Source: Acholoe squamosa | Taxonomy: Eukaryota > Annelida > Polychaeta > Phyllodocida > Polynoidae | Direction: 5' to 3' | DNA: 64,000 nt | NCBI GenBank assembly: GCA_949317995.1 | Contig: OX439045.1 | Location: 46,829,693-46,893,692 of the forward strand | In this document: positions 41,451 through 51,477 of the stretch, piece by piece | How the letters are laid out: each line of letters begins with the position of its first letter | Numbering within the stretch: the stretch's first letter is position 1 | Notes under the pieces: model-generated | The model's input: the letters and a program-made list of their open reading frames with translations, nothing else | Told to the model about the DNA's origin: nothing | Database searches by the model: none | Translations under genes and position numbers: made by a program

Positions 41451-43128
41451 TTAGCCGTATTTGTCGTCCTTCGTGTTCATGCCTTGTGGGCATTTTGTGC
41501 GAAGTTTTTCTATCCATTTGTATTCTATAAGTGTGCGGAGTCTCATCCCCTCTTCACTTTTAGGATGTCGGCTGATGAAGTCCACGATGTAGAACTTTGT
41601 ATCTGCCAATCGTGCATGGTCCTTCTGATTGAAGTGCCATGCTACGTCCGTTTTTCCTGTTTGGTTGTCAATGGCCCCTATATGTTCCCCTATACGTTTT
41701 TTTATAGGGCGTTCTGTTTTGCCCACATACTGTTGGCCACATCTAGTGCATTCCAGACAGTATATGACATTTGAGCTCATACAGGTGACATTGATCTTTG
41801 TGTGGTATTTTCTCCCAGTTGTTTTTGAAATGATCTGGCCATTTTTGTTCTTTTGCTTACACTTTTGTTGTTTTGTTCCGTCGGGGGACTCCTCGTCCCC
41901 GGCAAGTGAGTATCTCGTTGCTGCCCTGACAAGGTTGTCCTTGAGATTTTTCGGGCGTCTTTTCCCTTTGATCAGACCCCCTCACCTGAGAAATTTCGTG
42001 GTTTTTGATTCACCCAAGATGTCCCAGTTTTTTCCCACTATCTCATCGATCATGTTGTTACCTGGTCTGTATGTACTGATCAGGAAGCTTGATTCAGATT
42101 TCTCATCACTTTTCTGTTTAGGTTGTAGGAGTGCTTTCCTATCCATATTGAGTACCTGTTTGGAAACCTCCTCCAGAAGCTCCTTAGGGTACCCTTTTTC
42201 CTCAAATTCTTTCATTTTTCTGGCGCTGTGATATAGGTAATCTTCTACCTTTTGGTAAATGCGTCTCAATCTCAACATCTGAGAGTATGGTGGGCTCTTC
42301 TTGGTTGAGGGGGCATGTGCAGATGTATGGTTTAGGTAATTGTTCACATCAGTGGGCTTCCTATATCAGTCGGTATATAGTTTTCTAGTGTTTTTGTCAA
42401 TTTTGACCTTTGTGTCCAGGAAATTTACCTCCACTGTGAAGCTTTCTAATGTGATTTTGATGCTGTGATGCATTGAATTCAAATGTTCTACCCACTTTTG
42501 TAGTTCATCTGGTCCTTCTAGCCAGATGAAGAATATGTCATCGATAAATCTCAGCCAGGTGGCTGGTTTTTTATCGTAGGAGTTCAGGATTGACTCCTCT
42601 ATTTTCTCCATGAAGAGGTTGGCATATGATGGGGTGAGTCGAGTCCCCATTGCCGTCCCTCTGATTTGCATATAATGTTTGCCATTGAACTGTATGTGGT
42701 TCGTGTTTAGAACCATATCTAGAAGGTCTACGAGGCTCTCATTGGTGGGTAGTAGGCGTTCATCTCTATGTACCCTGAGTTTTTCCTCGATTACTTTTGT
42801 TCCCTCACCATTAGGGATATTGGTGTAGAGTGCTGTGACATCTGAAGTCCCCAGAATCGCTCCCTCTGGGAGGGGGTTCAGATCCTCTATTTTGAGGATG
42901 AAGTCAGTAGTGTCTTTTATATAGGATTTGATTTCTGGGACCATGGGTTTGAGGAAGGTATCCACAAAGGCTGATACCTTTTCGGTCGGGCACCCACAGG
43001 CTGAGACCACAGGTCTGCCGGGTGGTGGTGTAACCCCCTTATGTATCTTCGGTAGGAAGTATATATGGGGGGTTCTGGGTGTGGGGTTTCTCAGAGTGCC
43101 TGCCATTTTATAGGTAATCGAATGAGCC
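41451..43128 (-). pseudogene. Penelope-like RT and GIY-YIG endonuclease, two nonsense codons
   Basis: Three open pieces lie in the same phase. Piece 1 (42366 to about 43128) has HIYFLPKIHKG, GRPVVSA, TSDVTALYTNIP, GTAMGTRLTPSYANLFM and the catalytic RFIDDIFFIW, then VNFLDTKV. Piece 2 (41982-42347) is the thumb/linker. Piece 3 (41451-41780) is the endonuclease NVIYCLECTRCGQQYVGKTE followed by R and E further on. TGA codons at 42366 and 41982 separate them. Both could come from decay of methylated CpG. The amino terminus is absent because of 5' truncation. Confidence 0.85.
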
Positions 43129-43129
43129 C

Positions 43130-43900
43130 AACTCTGCAACCTGAAGCTGAACTTCGAAAAGATGAAAATCAGGCAGTCCTCAGTACCCTACGTAGGCCAC
43201 ACCATAATGAGTGATGGACTCAAACCAGCAGCTGACAAAGTAAGAGCTGTGATGGAGATGTCATCACCAGACTCCCAGGAAGCAGTAAGGAGGTTCCTAG
43301 GATGTATTCAGTATCTCGCCAAGTTTCTGCCAATGCTGGCCGAAGTAGAAGAGACGCTGAGAGAGCTCACACGCGAGAAAGTGCCGTTCCACTGGGATAA
43401 ACCTCAGGAAGCGACCTTCCAGAAGCTCAAGAAACTTTGTAGCAGTGCACCTGTGTTAGCATATTATGATGTGAACAAAGATGTAGTGATTCAGTGTGAT
43501 GCTAGCAAGAAGGGATACGCGTCTAGGAAACTATGACAGTCAGAACAGAACTGGGCCCGATTGAGACAGAGATGGTAGTAATAGTATTCAGCACTGAGAA
43601 GTTCCGTGAATATATCCTGGGTAAGAAGGTTGTGGTACAGACTGACCACAAACCGCTGGAAACGATCAGCAAGAAGCCCTTACTAGCAGCCCCGCTAAGA
43701 CTGCAAACAATGCTCTTGAAGGTGAAAGGCTATGATCTCAAGCTACAGTACCTACCTGGGAAGAAACAATTCATAGCTGATGCTCTAAGATGTGCCAGCA
43801 TCCAGGAACCACCTACAGAGGAGAAAGAGGAATTCAAGGTCAACATGATAGATCGAATGTCTGTATCACCCACCAGGTATGCTGAGTTTTAGACTCAAAC
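43130..43900 (+). pseudogene. RT thumb and RNase H of the degenerate Gypsy element
   Basis: Gypsy coding resumes after the Penelope insertion: CNLKLNFEKMKI, VPYVGHTIMSDGL, RRFLGCIQYLAKFLP (RT thumb), then VVIQCDASKKGY and, in another frame, VVVQTDHKPLE and LPGKKQFIADAL (RNase H). One frameshift lies at about 43535. Confidence 0.8.
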
Positions 43901-43929
43901 TGCGCATGAACTAAACAAACTGTATCTAA

Positions 43930-44500
43930 TAATTCAAGCAGGTTGGCCAGACACTAAGCAAGAGGTACCTGAAAGTGTGCACCCGTACTGGGGCAAGTTT
44001 GCAAATGAGGAGTATCCATTTGAACATATCACTAGCAGCCCATACTACCCACAATCCAACAGTGAAGCAGAAATTGCAGTAAAGACAGTAAAATCTCTAT
44101 GGGGGTCATGTACAGACAAACACAAGGCTATACTCAACTATAATGCCAAACCTATACCATCTATAGGCCTTGCACCCTCGCAGCTTAATATGTCAAGACG
44201 TCTGAGAACAACTATACCCGTAGCACGACAGTTGCTGAAACCAGCGATAAAGCTAGAGTGGACAAACAAATGAAGGATATGAAAATCAAACAAAAGTACT
44301 ACCATGACCGAGTATCAAAGAAATTGAAGCCACTCCAGTCAGGGCAGACCATAAGGGTCCGCCGCAGCCGGGATCAAAGGTCTGGAGGCCAGCCACTGTG
44401 GTTCAGTATCATCAATCAGTATCATCAGGGTCTGCCATTCCCACCCGCCTCCATGTCCAACGAAAGTGTGTCAGTGGTCCGGATGTGGATGTAGGTCAAC
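43930..44500 (+). pseudogene. Integrase remnant of the degenerate Gypsy element
   Basis: Only the last part of the DDE core remains: HITSSPYYPQSNSEAEIAVKT, which includes the catalytic Glu region, and the following PSQLNMSRRLRTT. The zinc-binding domain and the first two Asp residues are deleted between 43900 and 43980. A basic tail follows in another frame (44258-44494). Confidence 0.78.
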
Positions 44501-44554
44501 ATGCTGCAGTTGAAGAAGATGCAATGAATGGCCGGACCATGACTCACTTACGAT

Positions 44555-44660
44555 GAAAAAATCAATGGATTCTTCTTTATTTTGAATATATTGGACATAA
44601 TAAGCATGGAGGGATCATATAGACTATCTAAGGATGTCTATGTTTTAATATGGAGACTTG
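44555..44660. repeat. Repeat shared with 61140-61240
   Basis: AAAATCAATGGATTCTT, ATTAGGCATGG / ATAAGCATGG and ATATAG.CTATCTAAGGATGT occur in the same order in both places. Small non-coding family. Confidence 0.5.
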
Positions 44661-44839
44661 TCATGGTTGGATTCCATACGAAAAGTGTGTGTCATGTCGA
44701 GCACCCGCCGAGAATAACAATGGCTTTGAGCAGGGCGAACCAGGGACTATCGCTGTCACTCACAAAATGTCTTCTGCTGTATTTATTCTGGGGCTACCAG
44801 GTAAGAAATTAATGTTATTATGGAGGAAAAGGTGGTATA

Positions 44840-44950
44840 AACGCATTATGGCATAAATATGACAGCCCACGGTTTTGCACTCGCCTTCGGCTCGTGCAAT
44901 ATTTGTCAATATACAAACCTTGGGCTGTCATATTTATGCTATATTGCATT
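44840..44950. repeat. Hairpin repeat / small fold-back
   Basis: GCATAAATATGACAGCCCA (44850-44870) pairs with TGGGCTGTCATATTTATGC (44920-44940). The spacer has the hairpin GCACTCGCCTTCGGCTCGTGC. Confidence 0.7.
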
Positions 44951-45199
44951 AATATCATATCTAAATGGTGACTATATACCAAAGAGACTACATAAGCTTA
45001 ATGTCAAAGATTAAGAGCCAAGATCAAAAGCTATTTAATCATTGATATTCTCATTGATAAACACTATAGTATTCACTTTTATTGGTGTTCATATAGACTC
45101 CTTAAGATCTGTATCCAAGGTGCCAATACATCAACAGTATTATGGGACACGAGACTCTAACCAAACAACAGTAGTATAATAGACTGTTAGTATACCTAT

Positions 45200-45275
45200 A
45201 TCTTGAATAAATTAATAAATTAATCCTCTTTGTCTTCAAGACCACATGGCAGATAAGTTGTGCTTTCATTATACA
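45200..45275 (+). repeat. Probable LTR fragment of the degenerate Gypsy element (3' side)
   Basis: Partner of 38886-38965, with TTAATCCTCTTTGTCTTCAA and the following 50 bases conserved. Confidence 0.55.
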
Positions 45276-45279
45276 TTGC

Positions 45280-45925
45280 ATGCATCGTGCACATCCATGG
45301 AGCCAGCCAACATGGGTATACAGCTCTATACTATAGTGGTATAAATACTCACTATATTTATGCAAGAGAGCGACGCTAAAGGGTTGATATGGGCATATGC
45401 AACCGATGGGTCATGAAATAGATGCATGAATGTACTCGTCTATGTTCTCAAAGAGTAATAGGATTTATAAATCTACCTGTAAGGCAGTTCATACTTTGCC
45501 ATAAAATATCAATTGGTCTATGTAAAAAATTCCTAGTTCACTATTTTTCGGTTTTGCCGAAATCTTACGATTCCTTTTAATGTTTTGAATTGTAGGGCCT
45601 AATTGTGCTTCAAGGCTGTTTTCAATAAGAATGACACATCTCAGAATTCTTTAATGTATAGGCTCCAAAATTTGTTTGGGCGTTGTAAGCTTGGCATTTG
45701 TCTAATATCTCAAAGGATAAGGCGGAAAAGCAAATGACTCCATTTACGAGACTTTATTCACAACTAAATATTGAGCTTGGTCTTCAAGAGATCCACTGTT
45801 GAAAAGTATACAATAAACTGATGTTCTCATGAGACGCAGAATAACAGTACAAAGAAACAGAACACTTTTCTTGGAACATGCATGCCATATCAATTTTCAA
45901 TATTTTAGCGCAATCATACAGCAAG
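45280..45925. other. Non-coding
   Basis: Nothing recognised. Confidence 0.4.
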
Positions 45926-45934
45926 GGTTACTGG

Positions 45935-46215
45935 AGTGAGTGAGTGAGTAATGGTTGTTTAACGCCAAGCCGACAGCTAAGGTCATATTCATGGCGGAAA
46001 AAGTACATTAGACATCACGTCACAAAGGAATACATGTGCCTGTGCCCGTGCATATGGACACCAGACACATGTAAGAAAGAGGGGACAGGAAAGAGGAGAT
46101 TCAAGGAACGAATATGTGCCAGTGCCCGCGCATATGGACACCACCCACACTCAGAGAGGATAGAAAAGCAAGACATAGACCCCTTTTAAAGATGGCCTGG
46201 GGCTGGGGAGGCCCG
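45935..46215. repeat. SINE-like dispersed repeat (GAGTGAGTGAGTAA type), copy 2
   Basis: GAGTGAGTGAGTAATGG, TTTAACGCCAAGCCGACAGC and AAGGTCATATTCATGG match 16120-16340. Here the internal GTGCCHGTGCCCGYGCATATGG block is doubled (46037 and 46114). Confidence 0.6.
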
Positions 46216-46219
46216 GGGG

Positions 46220-47560
46220 TTACTGGAACCAACGGTGGCAATGACCTTTGCTGCAAAAGAAGAATTTTTTTTTTTTTTTTATTTGCCAAATCCCAGCGAT
46301 GGCTCCTGGAAAGCATTTCTCAAGATGGTATGACTAGACCCCCTTCAAGTTATAGTGAGATCCCTCAGTTAAATGCCATTACAGCCCTACATCTAGTGGT
46401 CCCTAATAATTGCACTGGTATGACTGCCCTACCAAACCCTATGTAATTATTGCCTTAAGTGCTGATCCTACAGAGTAGTCGTAGTATGTTACCTACGATC
46501 ACCCACTCTGATATTGAGGGTTTCAAGTCGTACTGGTTGTGTCTAGTCGTTCCATCTTGAGAAATGCCCTCCTGGTTCAAGTTGTTATGATAGCAAATGG
46601 CCATGCTCTCTTGTTTTAGGGTATCTGCAGTCAATGTTCATGTTACTTCCACATGATTCTACCTGTTGAAGATTGTTTTACCAAATACTTAATAGCAAAC
46701 GCCATACATCGATCAAATATCATAATTCATGTAAAACTCTGAAATCATATCAGCAAAAAGAGTTCATGCTATGACTTATAATAATATAACGATATATTTT
46801 CTGACTTCCCAGTGAGCACAGCACTTTGAATCAAACAAGCTTCTATGCTGATAGAAATTTCTCAAATGTATCATATGATGCCAAACTACATAACTAGATG
46901 ATTACAGTCTAGCTTAGTATTCTCTTCTTGTTGAATAACCCGCGCACTTGCAGCTCACGACAAGATGACTCCAGGAGGTCATTTCTTAATGCACTATGAT
47001 CGCCCACAGCCCTACAACTTCAAATCTCAATGTTATACCTAGGTAATTTCGGTGTGACTTGGAAGGTGCTGTCGTTGTATGTTAAGAAATAACCTCTGGG
47101 CGTATGGCTTTGTCTATCTCATTTACCTCGTACATAGCCTAAAACAATATTGACATCGTTGATCAACCTATTGGCCACCCCACTGAACAGGACTCGAGTT
47201 GGGAACGTTCACAACTTGGGCAAGGAGAATATGATTTTCCCTGGAAATTTGGACACACCAGAACATCTTATACTCGAGATAAAAAAGCATGTCCAGTTCC
47301 TGGGAATATCCTGAATCTTTCCTGGGAATATCCCGAGTCTTTCCCAAGAAATTCCTGAGAAATTCTCGAGATCTAGCCTCAAGAATTGTTACCATTTAAC
47401 ATCCAATGCTACAGGCTGCCATCCCAAAATCGAAACAGTGTTTTCAATTCCACATTGTTTCATCATCGATTTACAAGGACAACCATGATTATGGCGATCA
47501 TATATAAGCAAAACTCATAACAGAACTATGTTATCATTATGATGATAATATGTACAATAA
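46220..47560. other. Non-coding
   Basis: No gene recognised. The T-run at 46266-46280 makes a spurious frame. Confidence 0.4.
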
Positions 47561-47565
47561 TATCT

Positions 47566-48216
47566 TTAAGGAGAGACCTCCCCCCTACTTTCTTACAATT
47601 TCTAAATATTCAATTGCATATAATTTTGTGAATATGAATCAGAGATTCACATATTATACCTCATTTTGACCACACATTTTGTTTCTTTCAATTTTCTGGC
47701 GGTAGAGGGCCGGTTGCTAGGGACTATTCTGATGATTTAAATGTAATCTAGAGATAATTTAGGAGGGAATGGTCTCTCATTTAATGGATATTCCAATTAA
47801 CAAGGTCTACAGAGGTTACTAAGCAAAGAAAATCCCTATTTTTTCAATATTTGGTAAATGTGTTTTACCTATTTTTCTACTTAAACATTCTCTGTAGGCC
47901 TTAATAATTGGAATATTCACTAAATGAGAGACCGTTCCCTCCTAAATTATCTCTAGATAACATTTAAATAATCAGAATAGTCAATTTGAATGATATTCCA
48001 TCCTATATGGCTGTCCGGAAAAAAGTAACATGAAAAAAAAAACGTTTTTGTTCCATTAGCATTCCGTACCTAGCAACTGGCCCTCTAATGCCAACAAATT
48101 GAAAGAAACAAAATGTGTGGTCAAAATGAGGTATAATATGTGAATCTCTTCACAAAATCATATGCAATTGAATATTCAGAAATTGTAAAAAAGTAGGGGG
48201 GAAAGTCTATCCTTAA
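47566..48216. mobile_element. Fold-back MITE of 650 bp with TTAA ends
   Basis: Left arm 47566-47830 and right arm 47895-48216 are inverted copies. Examples are CCCCCCTACTTTCTTACAAT against its complement, CATATTATACCTCATTTTGA, ACACATTTTGTTTCTTTCAA and AGGAGGGAATGGTCTCTCAT. The two outer limits are TTAAGG and CCTTAA, so TTAA may be the target duplication (as in piggyBac-type MITEs). The right arm has an extra block of about 70 bp near 47985-48055. No coding capacity. Confidence 0.78.
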
Positions 48217-48229
48217 GTGATAACAATAT

Positions 48230-49185
48230 AAATGAAATCACTTCTAATTTCCCAGTGAGCATTTCTGACTCCCTAATAGCCAAACCCAATATGCATTATG
48301 TCAACATTGATTATATATATTCAAGTGTGCCAATTTGTTAATGTGCCATACAATAAATGCTTCATAATAACTTTACTGACTAGAGTACAGGATAAACATA
48401 GGTATACTACATACTACACAGGTACAATTTGATATAATTGTATTAGGTGGAATCTGTTTAGAGCAACCAAAGTTACGGCGTTCTAAATTCTTTGGGCAAA
48501 TTTGAAGGGAAAACTCTGGGTGTGCCTTACATTGGTTCATCTGGTCCCCACATTTTATTACTATAGTTCAAGTCAAGGACCTTCTGCTCAAAACGAGACT
48601 TATGTGCCTTTTAGCGGATATGATTATAAAATGTCTATATGTTCACCTGAGATACTACAATAGACTTCTTTCTTATAGATTCAATTGCTGGGTCATTCAG
48701 TTTTAAACCGAGATGGACCGATGCTTCATAGTTTGCCTCTAAGTGTTTTCTGTTCCTAGGCCTATATCATGAACCATACAATACCAAATCATAATAATCA
48801 ACAATGCCCCATTAATGTTTAAACAATACAGTATTCCGGGTAATGGGGAGGGGGGCTGGAACTCCTTCAGATTTGGATACCATGTGTGAATACGATTTCA
48901 AAGGAAATGGGTCTTTTGGGGCCCTAGACACCGGCCCTATAGGTCCCGTTATAGGGATCTATCCCGTCTGAATATCACTTACCGAAATTGCATTCCCCCG
49001 GATATTCAAATTGTCAAAATGACCCCCAAAATATGGGCCTTCCATGTTTGCACCACAATTGTGGAAAAACACCCTGCATATCCAAAGCTGTTATACAGAT
49101 TTAAAAGAGGGTTTCTGTATGCACAATTACTTTTCTAAGAAAAACCTCCTTCCCGCCCTGCTGAATACATGCTTTGCGTAAGCTC
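48230..49185. other. Non-coding
   Basis: Nothing recognised. Confidence 0.4.
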
Positions 49186-49190
49186 CCCTA

Positions 49191-49191
<1 letters not shown>

Positions 49192-49277
<86 letters not shown>
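49192..49277. repeat. (AT)n microsatellite
   Basis: An uninterrupted AT run of about 85 bp. The Tyr/Ile-repeat frame across it is an artefact. Confidence 0.9.
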
Positions 49278-49278
<1 letters not shown>

Positions 49279-49748
49279 TTTGTAGGAATGTATATGTATA
49301 AACTGGTTTGGCAGCTAATGCATTTTTTAGGTGTTGGATAAAGTTTCTATGACTTGTGTGTGTTTTGTTGAATATATGACTCCCTGTAGGCCTCACTGAA
49401 CAAAAAAAAAGAGAAGTTCGAACTTCCAACGCTAGGATAATGGGTCTCCCCCATATATTACCGTAAAATCCCATATATAAGTTGCGTTCATGTGTAAGTC
49501 GCATCCGCAAACTTATGATAAGCTATAAGCCACATCTGCGGCTTTAAAATGCAGGTTTAAAACACTTCTATTGTGATAAATCCCCACCTACAAGTCACAC
49601 CCCTTCTTTGAGCTTATCTTTTGAGCCATAACAGTCCTCTTGTTGTTTTTTTTATATAAGCTGCAGAGTATAAATAGGGGTTTACAGTATTAGTTTATTC
49701 AAAATTTAGTTTCAATCGTTTGGTCAGAATTCAGCCCAATGGACAAAA

Positions 49749-50729
49749 TTACATAATGACGGCGATCGAAGGGTTTGTCTGATTCCTATTAAAGATACTT
49801 CTCACATATCTCCTAAACTTCTGACTCTTCCACGCATAAATCATGGGGTTGAGCCATGTATTTATCCGCCATACAAAAACTGTCACCCTGAATACAATTT
49901 CCCGTGTGTCTTCCTGCAGGTTCATGTGATCCAAGATGAGTGGAGTGACAATGACAACCAAAGTACACACAATGTAAACAGAGATAACAGCAAACATGAC
50001 CTTGGTGATCCTGAAGTCTTCCCCATCTGGTTGTGGCTGTTGGATTCCCTCTGCAGCAATGCTGTTCTGCTGCTTCAGCGCAACTATTCCAACCTTGATG
50101 TAGCTTCCAATGGTGATGGGAACAAAGACGATGTAGGGATAGAACAGGAGTTGTCTTGACATGCCTTCGATGGAGAAGCTGGAATGGCATGGACGAGCAA
50201 TTCTGCCAATGTCGTAGACATCTTTGTAGCCTAGCCCAACACCGATGAGAGCATAGAGACTGCAGAAGACCCAGATGCAGGAGGAGATGATAATGGCCCT
50301 CTTCACGGGCATTTTGCTGTGGTACCGCAGTGGATAGACAATGTAGAGCAGGCGGTCTACAGCGATCACACATAGGGTAAAGGTGTTCACCAATGATGTT
50401 CCTGATGACACCCAGAGTGTGAGAAAACAGCTTACAGTCCAGCCCCATGTGTGGGGCAAGTACGTTGAGGCTATATTGAATGGCAAACATGCCACAGACA
50501 CCAAATCTCCCATTGCAAGACAGCCAATGAAGATGTTACTAGGGATCTCTAGCATGTCATACTTGTACAAGTATAAGATCATGATAGTGCCCCCATTGGT
50601 AACAACCACCAACATTTTGTCAAAGGCATCCCATAGTGTGAATATCAGAAGCAGTGTGTCTCCCATCCAGCAGTTCTCAGTCTGTTCGCAATAGGTCAGA
50701 TTCGTTGAGATGTTCGTTGATGTGTTCAT
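49749..50729 (-). CDS. Class A GPCR, single coding exon, intact
   Basis: The protein has 326 residues from ATG 50729 (an in-frame GTG lies five codons earlier). The amino terminus has N-glycosylation sites (NTSTNISTNLT). Seven hydrophobic helices are seen: TM1 with N45, TM2 with LAMGD (D75), TM3 preceded by C101 and ending DRLLYIVYPLRY (125-136), TM4 at about 144-165, TM5 at about 194-217, TM6 at about 242-264 (no CWxP), and TM7 with N294-P-M-I-Y298. C101 and C181 can form the usual disulfide. DRY is DRL here. The ligand cannot be inferred; the sequence resembles orphan amine/peptide-like receptors expanded in invertebrate deuterostomes. A possible 5' UTR acceptor (TTCTTTAG near 50785, minus) exists. 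TM7 is close to the pseudogene at 2.9-5.2 kb. Confidence 0.9.
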   Translation of the reverse strand: MNTSTNISTNLTYCEQTENCWMGDTLLLIFTLWDAFDKMLVVVTNGGTIMILYLYKYDMLEIPSNIFIGCLAMGDLVSVACLPFNIASTYLPHTWGWTVSCFLTLWVSSGTSLVNTFTLCVIAVDRLLYIVYPLRYHSKMPVKRAIIISSCIWVFCSLYALIGVGLGYKDVYDIGRIARPCHSSFSIEGMSRQLLFYPYIVFVPITIGSYIKVGIVALKQQNSIAAEGIQQPQPDGEDFRITKVMFAVISVYIVCTLVVIVTPLILDHMNLQEDTREIVFRVTVFVWRINTWLNPMIYAWKSQKFRRYVRSIFNRNQTNPSIAVIM

Positions 50730-50799
50730 GCTGACACTGCTCACAGGAACTTTGTCAATAGGGGGTCGGAGTTTCTTTGCATCAACCTAAAGAATTACC

Positions 50800-51470
50800 A
50801 AAAGCAACTATAGTATTACCAAAGCCTAGGACTGATAAGAAAAAAAACTGTTGGGGATGAGCGGTGTAAATTCTACTATATTTCGATATTTTACATCCCC
50901 CCACGGCTCCGTTGCCACTGCACTCAGTTATTTACATATTGTATTTTTTGTATATTGTGTTCCAGCTTGACCACATCATTTTATTACCAATTAAATCAAA
51001 GCAGATGTTCCTGGAGGTTACATAAAAGAAATTTATCCAAGAAGAATTAAAAACAATAATTCAATTTGAGTAAGAGGATAGTTTAGAGAAAGACAACAGG
51101 GGTGCTGGCCTTTGCCTGGGGCCAATGCAATAGAGTGTCTATTTGGGCGAGGTATATAACCAACGATATAAACGTCGTTGGCTTGCTTGTTTGGTTGTTT
51201 GGTACTGCAGGAGTCACAATAAGCAATAGGCAGGGTACACGCAAAGCCTTAGTTGGAATAAATTTAGGATGGTTGGTGGGAGGCAGTTCAACAATTTTAA
51301 TCTAACCTTGAATGGAATCAAGAGAACCAGCTCTATCAGGTGATTACGCTGTAACTCTTCCCGGGTTCGAGTGAGTTTTCTTACTTATACGAGTTAAAAT
51401 GAGTGCTGGGGCTGTGGGGTATTTGGAGTATAGAGTCTTAAACTCTGTGACAGTTTTAGCTGTCTGGGTT
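50800..51470. other. Upstream region of the GPCR, no feature recognised
   Basis: AT-rich; nothing supported. Confidence 0.4.
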
Positions 51471-51477
51471 CTTGTAT

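Larger units (their letters stand above)
40808..43128 (-). mobile_element. 5'-truncated Penelope-like element nested in the Gypsy RT
   Basis: A minus-strand insertion of about 2.3 kb separates two halves of the Gypsy RT. It holds the RT and GIY-YIG endonuclease of a Penelope-like element in one phase, interrupted by two TGA codons, followed by about 650 bp of 3' sequence. The amino-terminal part of the Penelope protein is missing at the 43128 junction, as expected for incomplete reverse transcription. Confidence 0.85.
38886..45275 (+). mobile_element. Degenerate Ty3/Gypsy retrotransposon, split by a Penelope-like element
   Basis: On the plus strand, gag (39070-39740), protease (about 39880-39970), RT (40140-40780 and again from 43130), RNase H (43470-43840) and the end of the integrase core (43977-44275) occur in order. 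Each piece lies in a different frame or is separated by stops. The integrase amino-terminal half is deleted. The RT domain is interrupted at about 40800 by a 2.3-kb insertion. A 24-bp tandem duplication (TTCTATGTGATAAGTGGTAA) at 40072-40122 also breaks the frame. It resembles the Mag / K02A2.6-like group of invertebrate Gypsy elements and is unrelated to the young element at 25.6 kb. Confidence 0.82.

Noticed and set aside
34424..42366. Systematic TGA recoding (selenocysteine or read-through) in the retroelements
   Set aside because: Three isolated TGAs in two families are simpler as CpG or point mutations; no recoding structure was seen.
49127..49510. Frame with a long Tyr-Ile repeat
   Set aside because: Runs through the (AT)n microsatellite.
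49813..50490. 225-residue frame overlapping the GPCR
   Set aside because: Shifted-frame shadow of the receptor; no motif.
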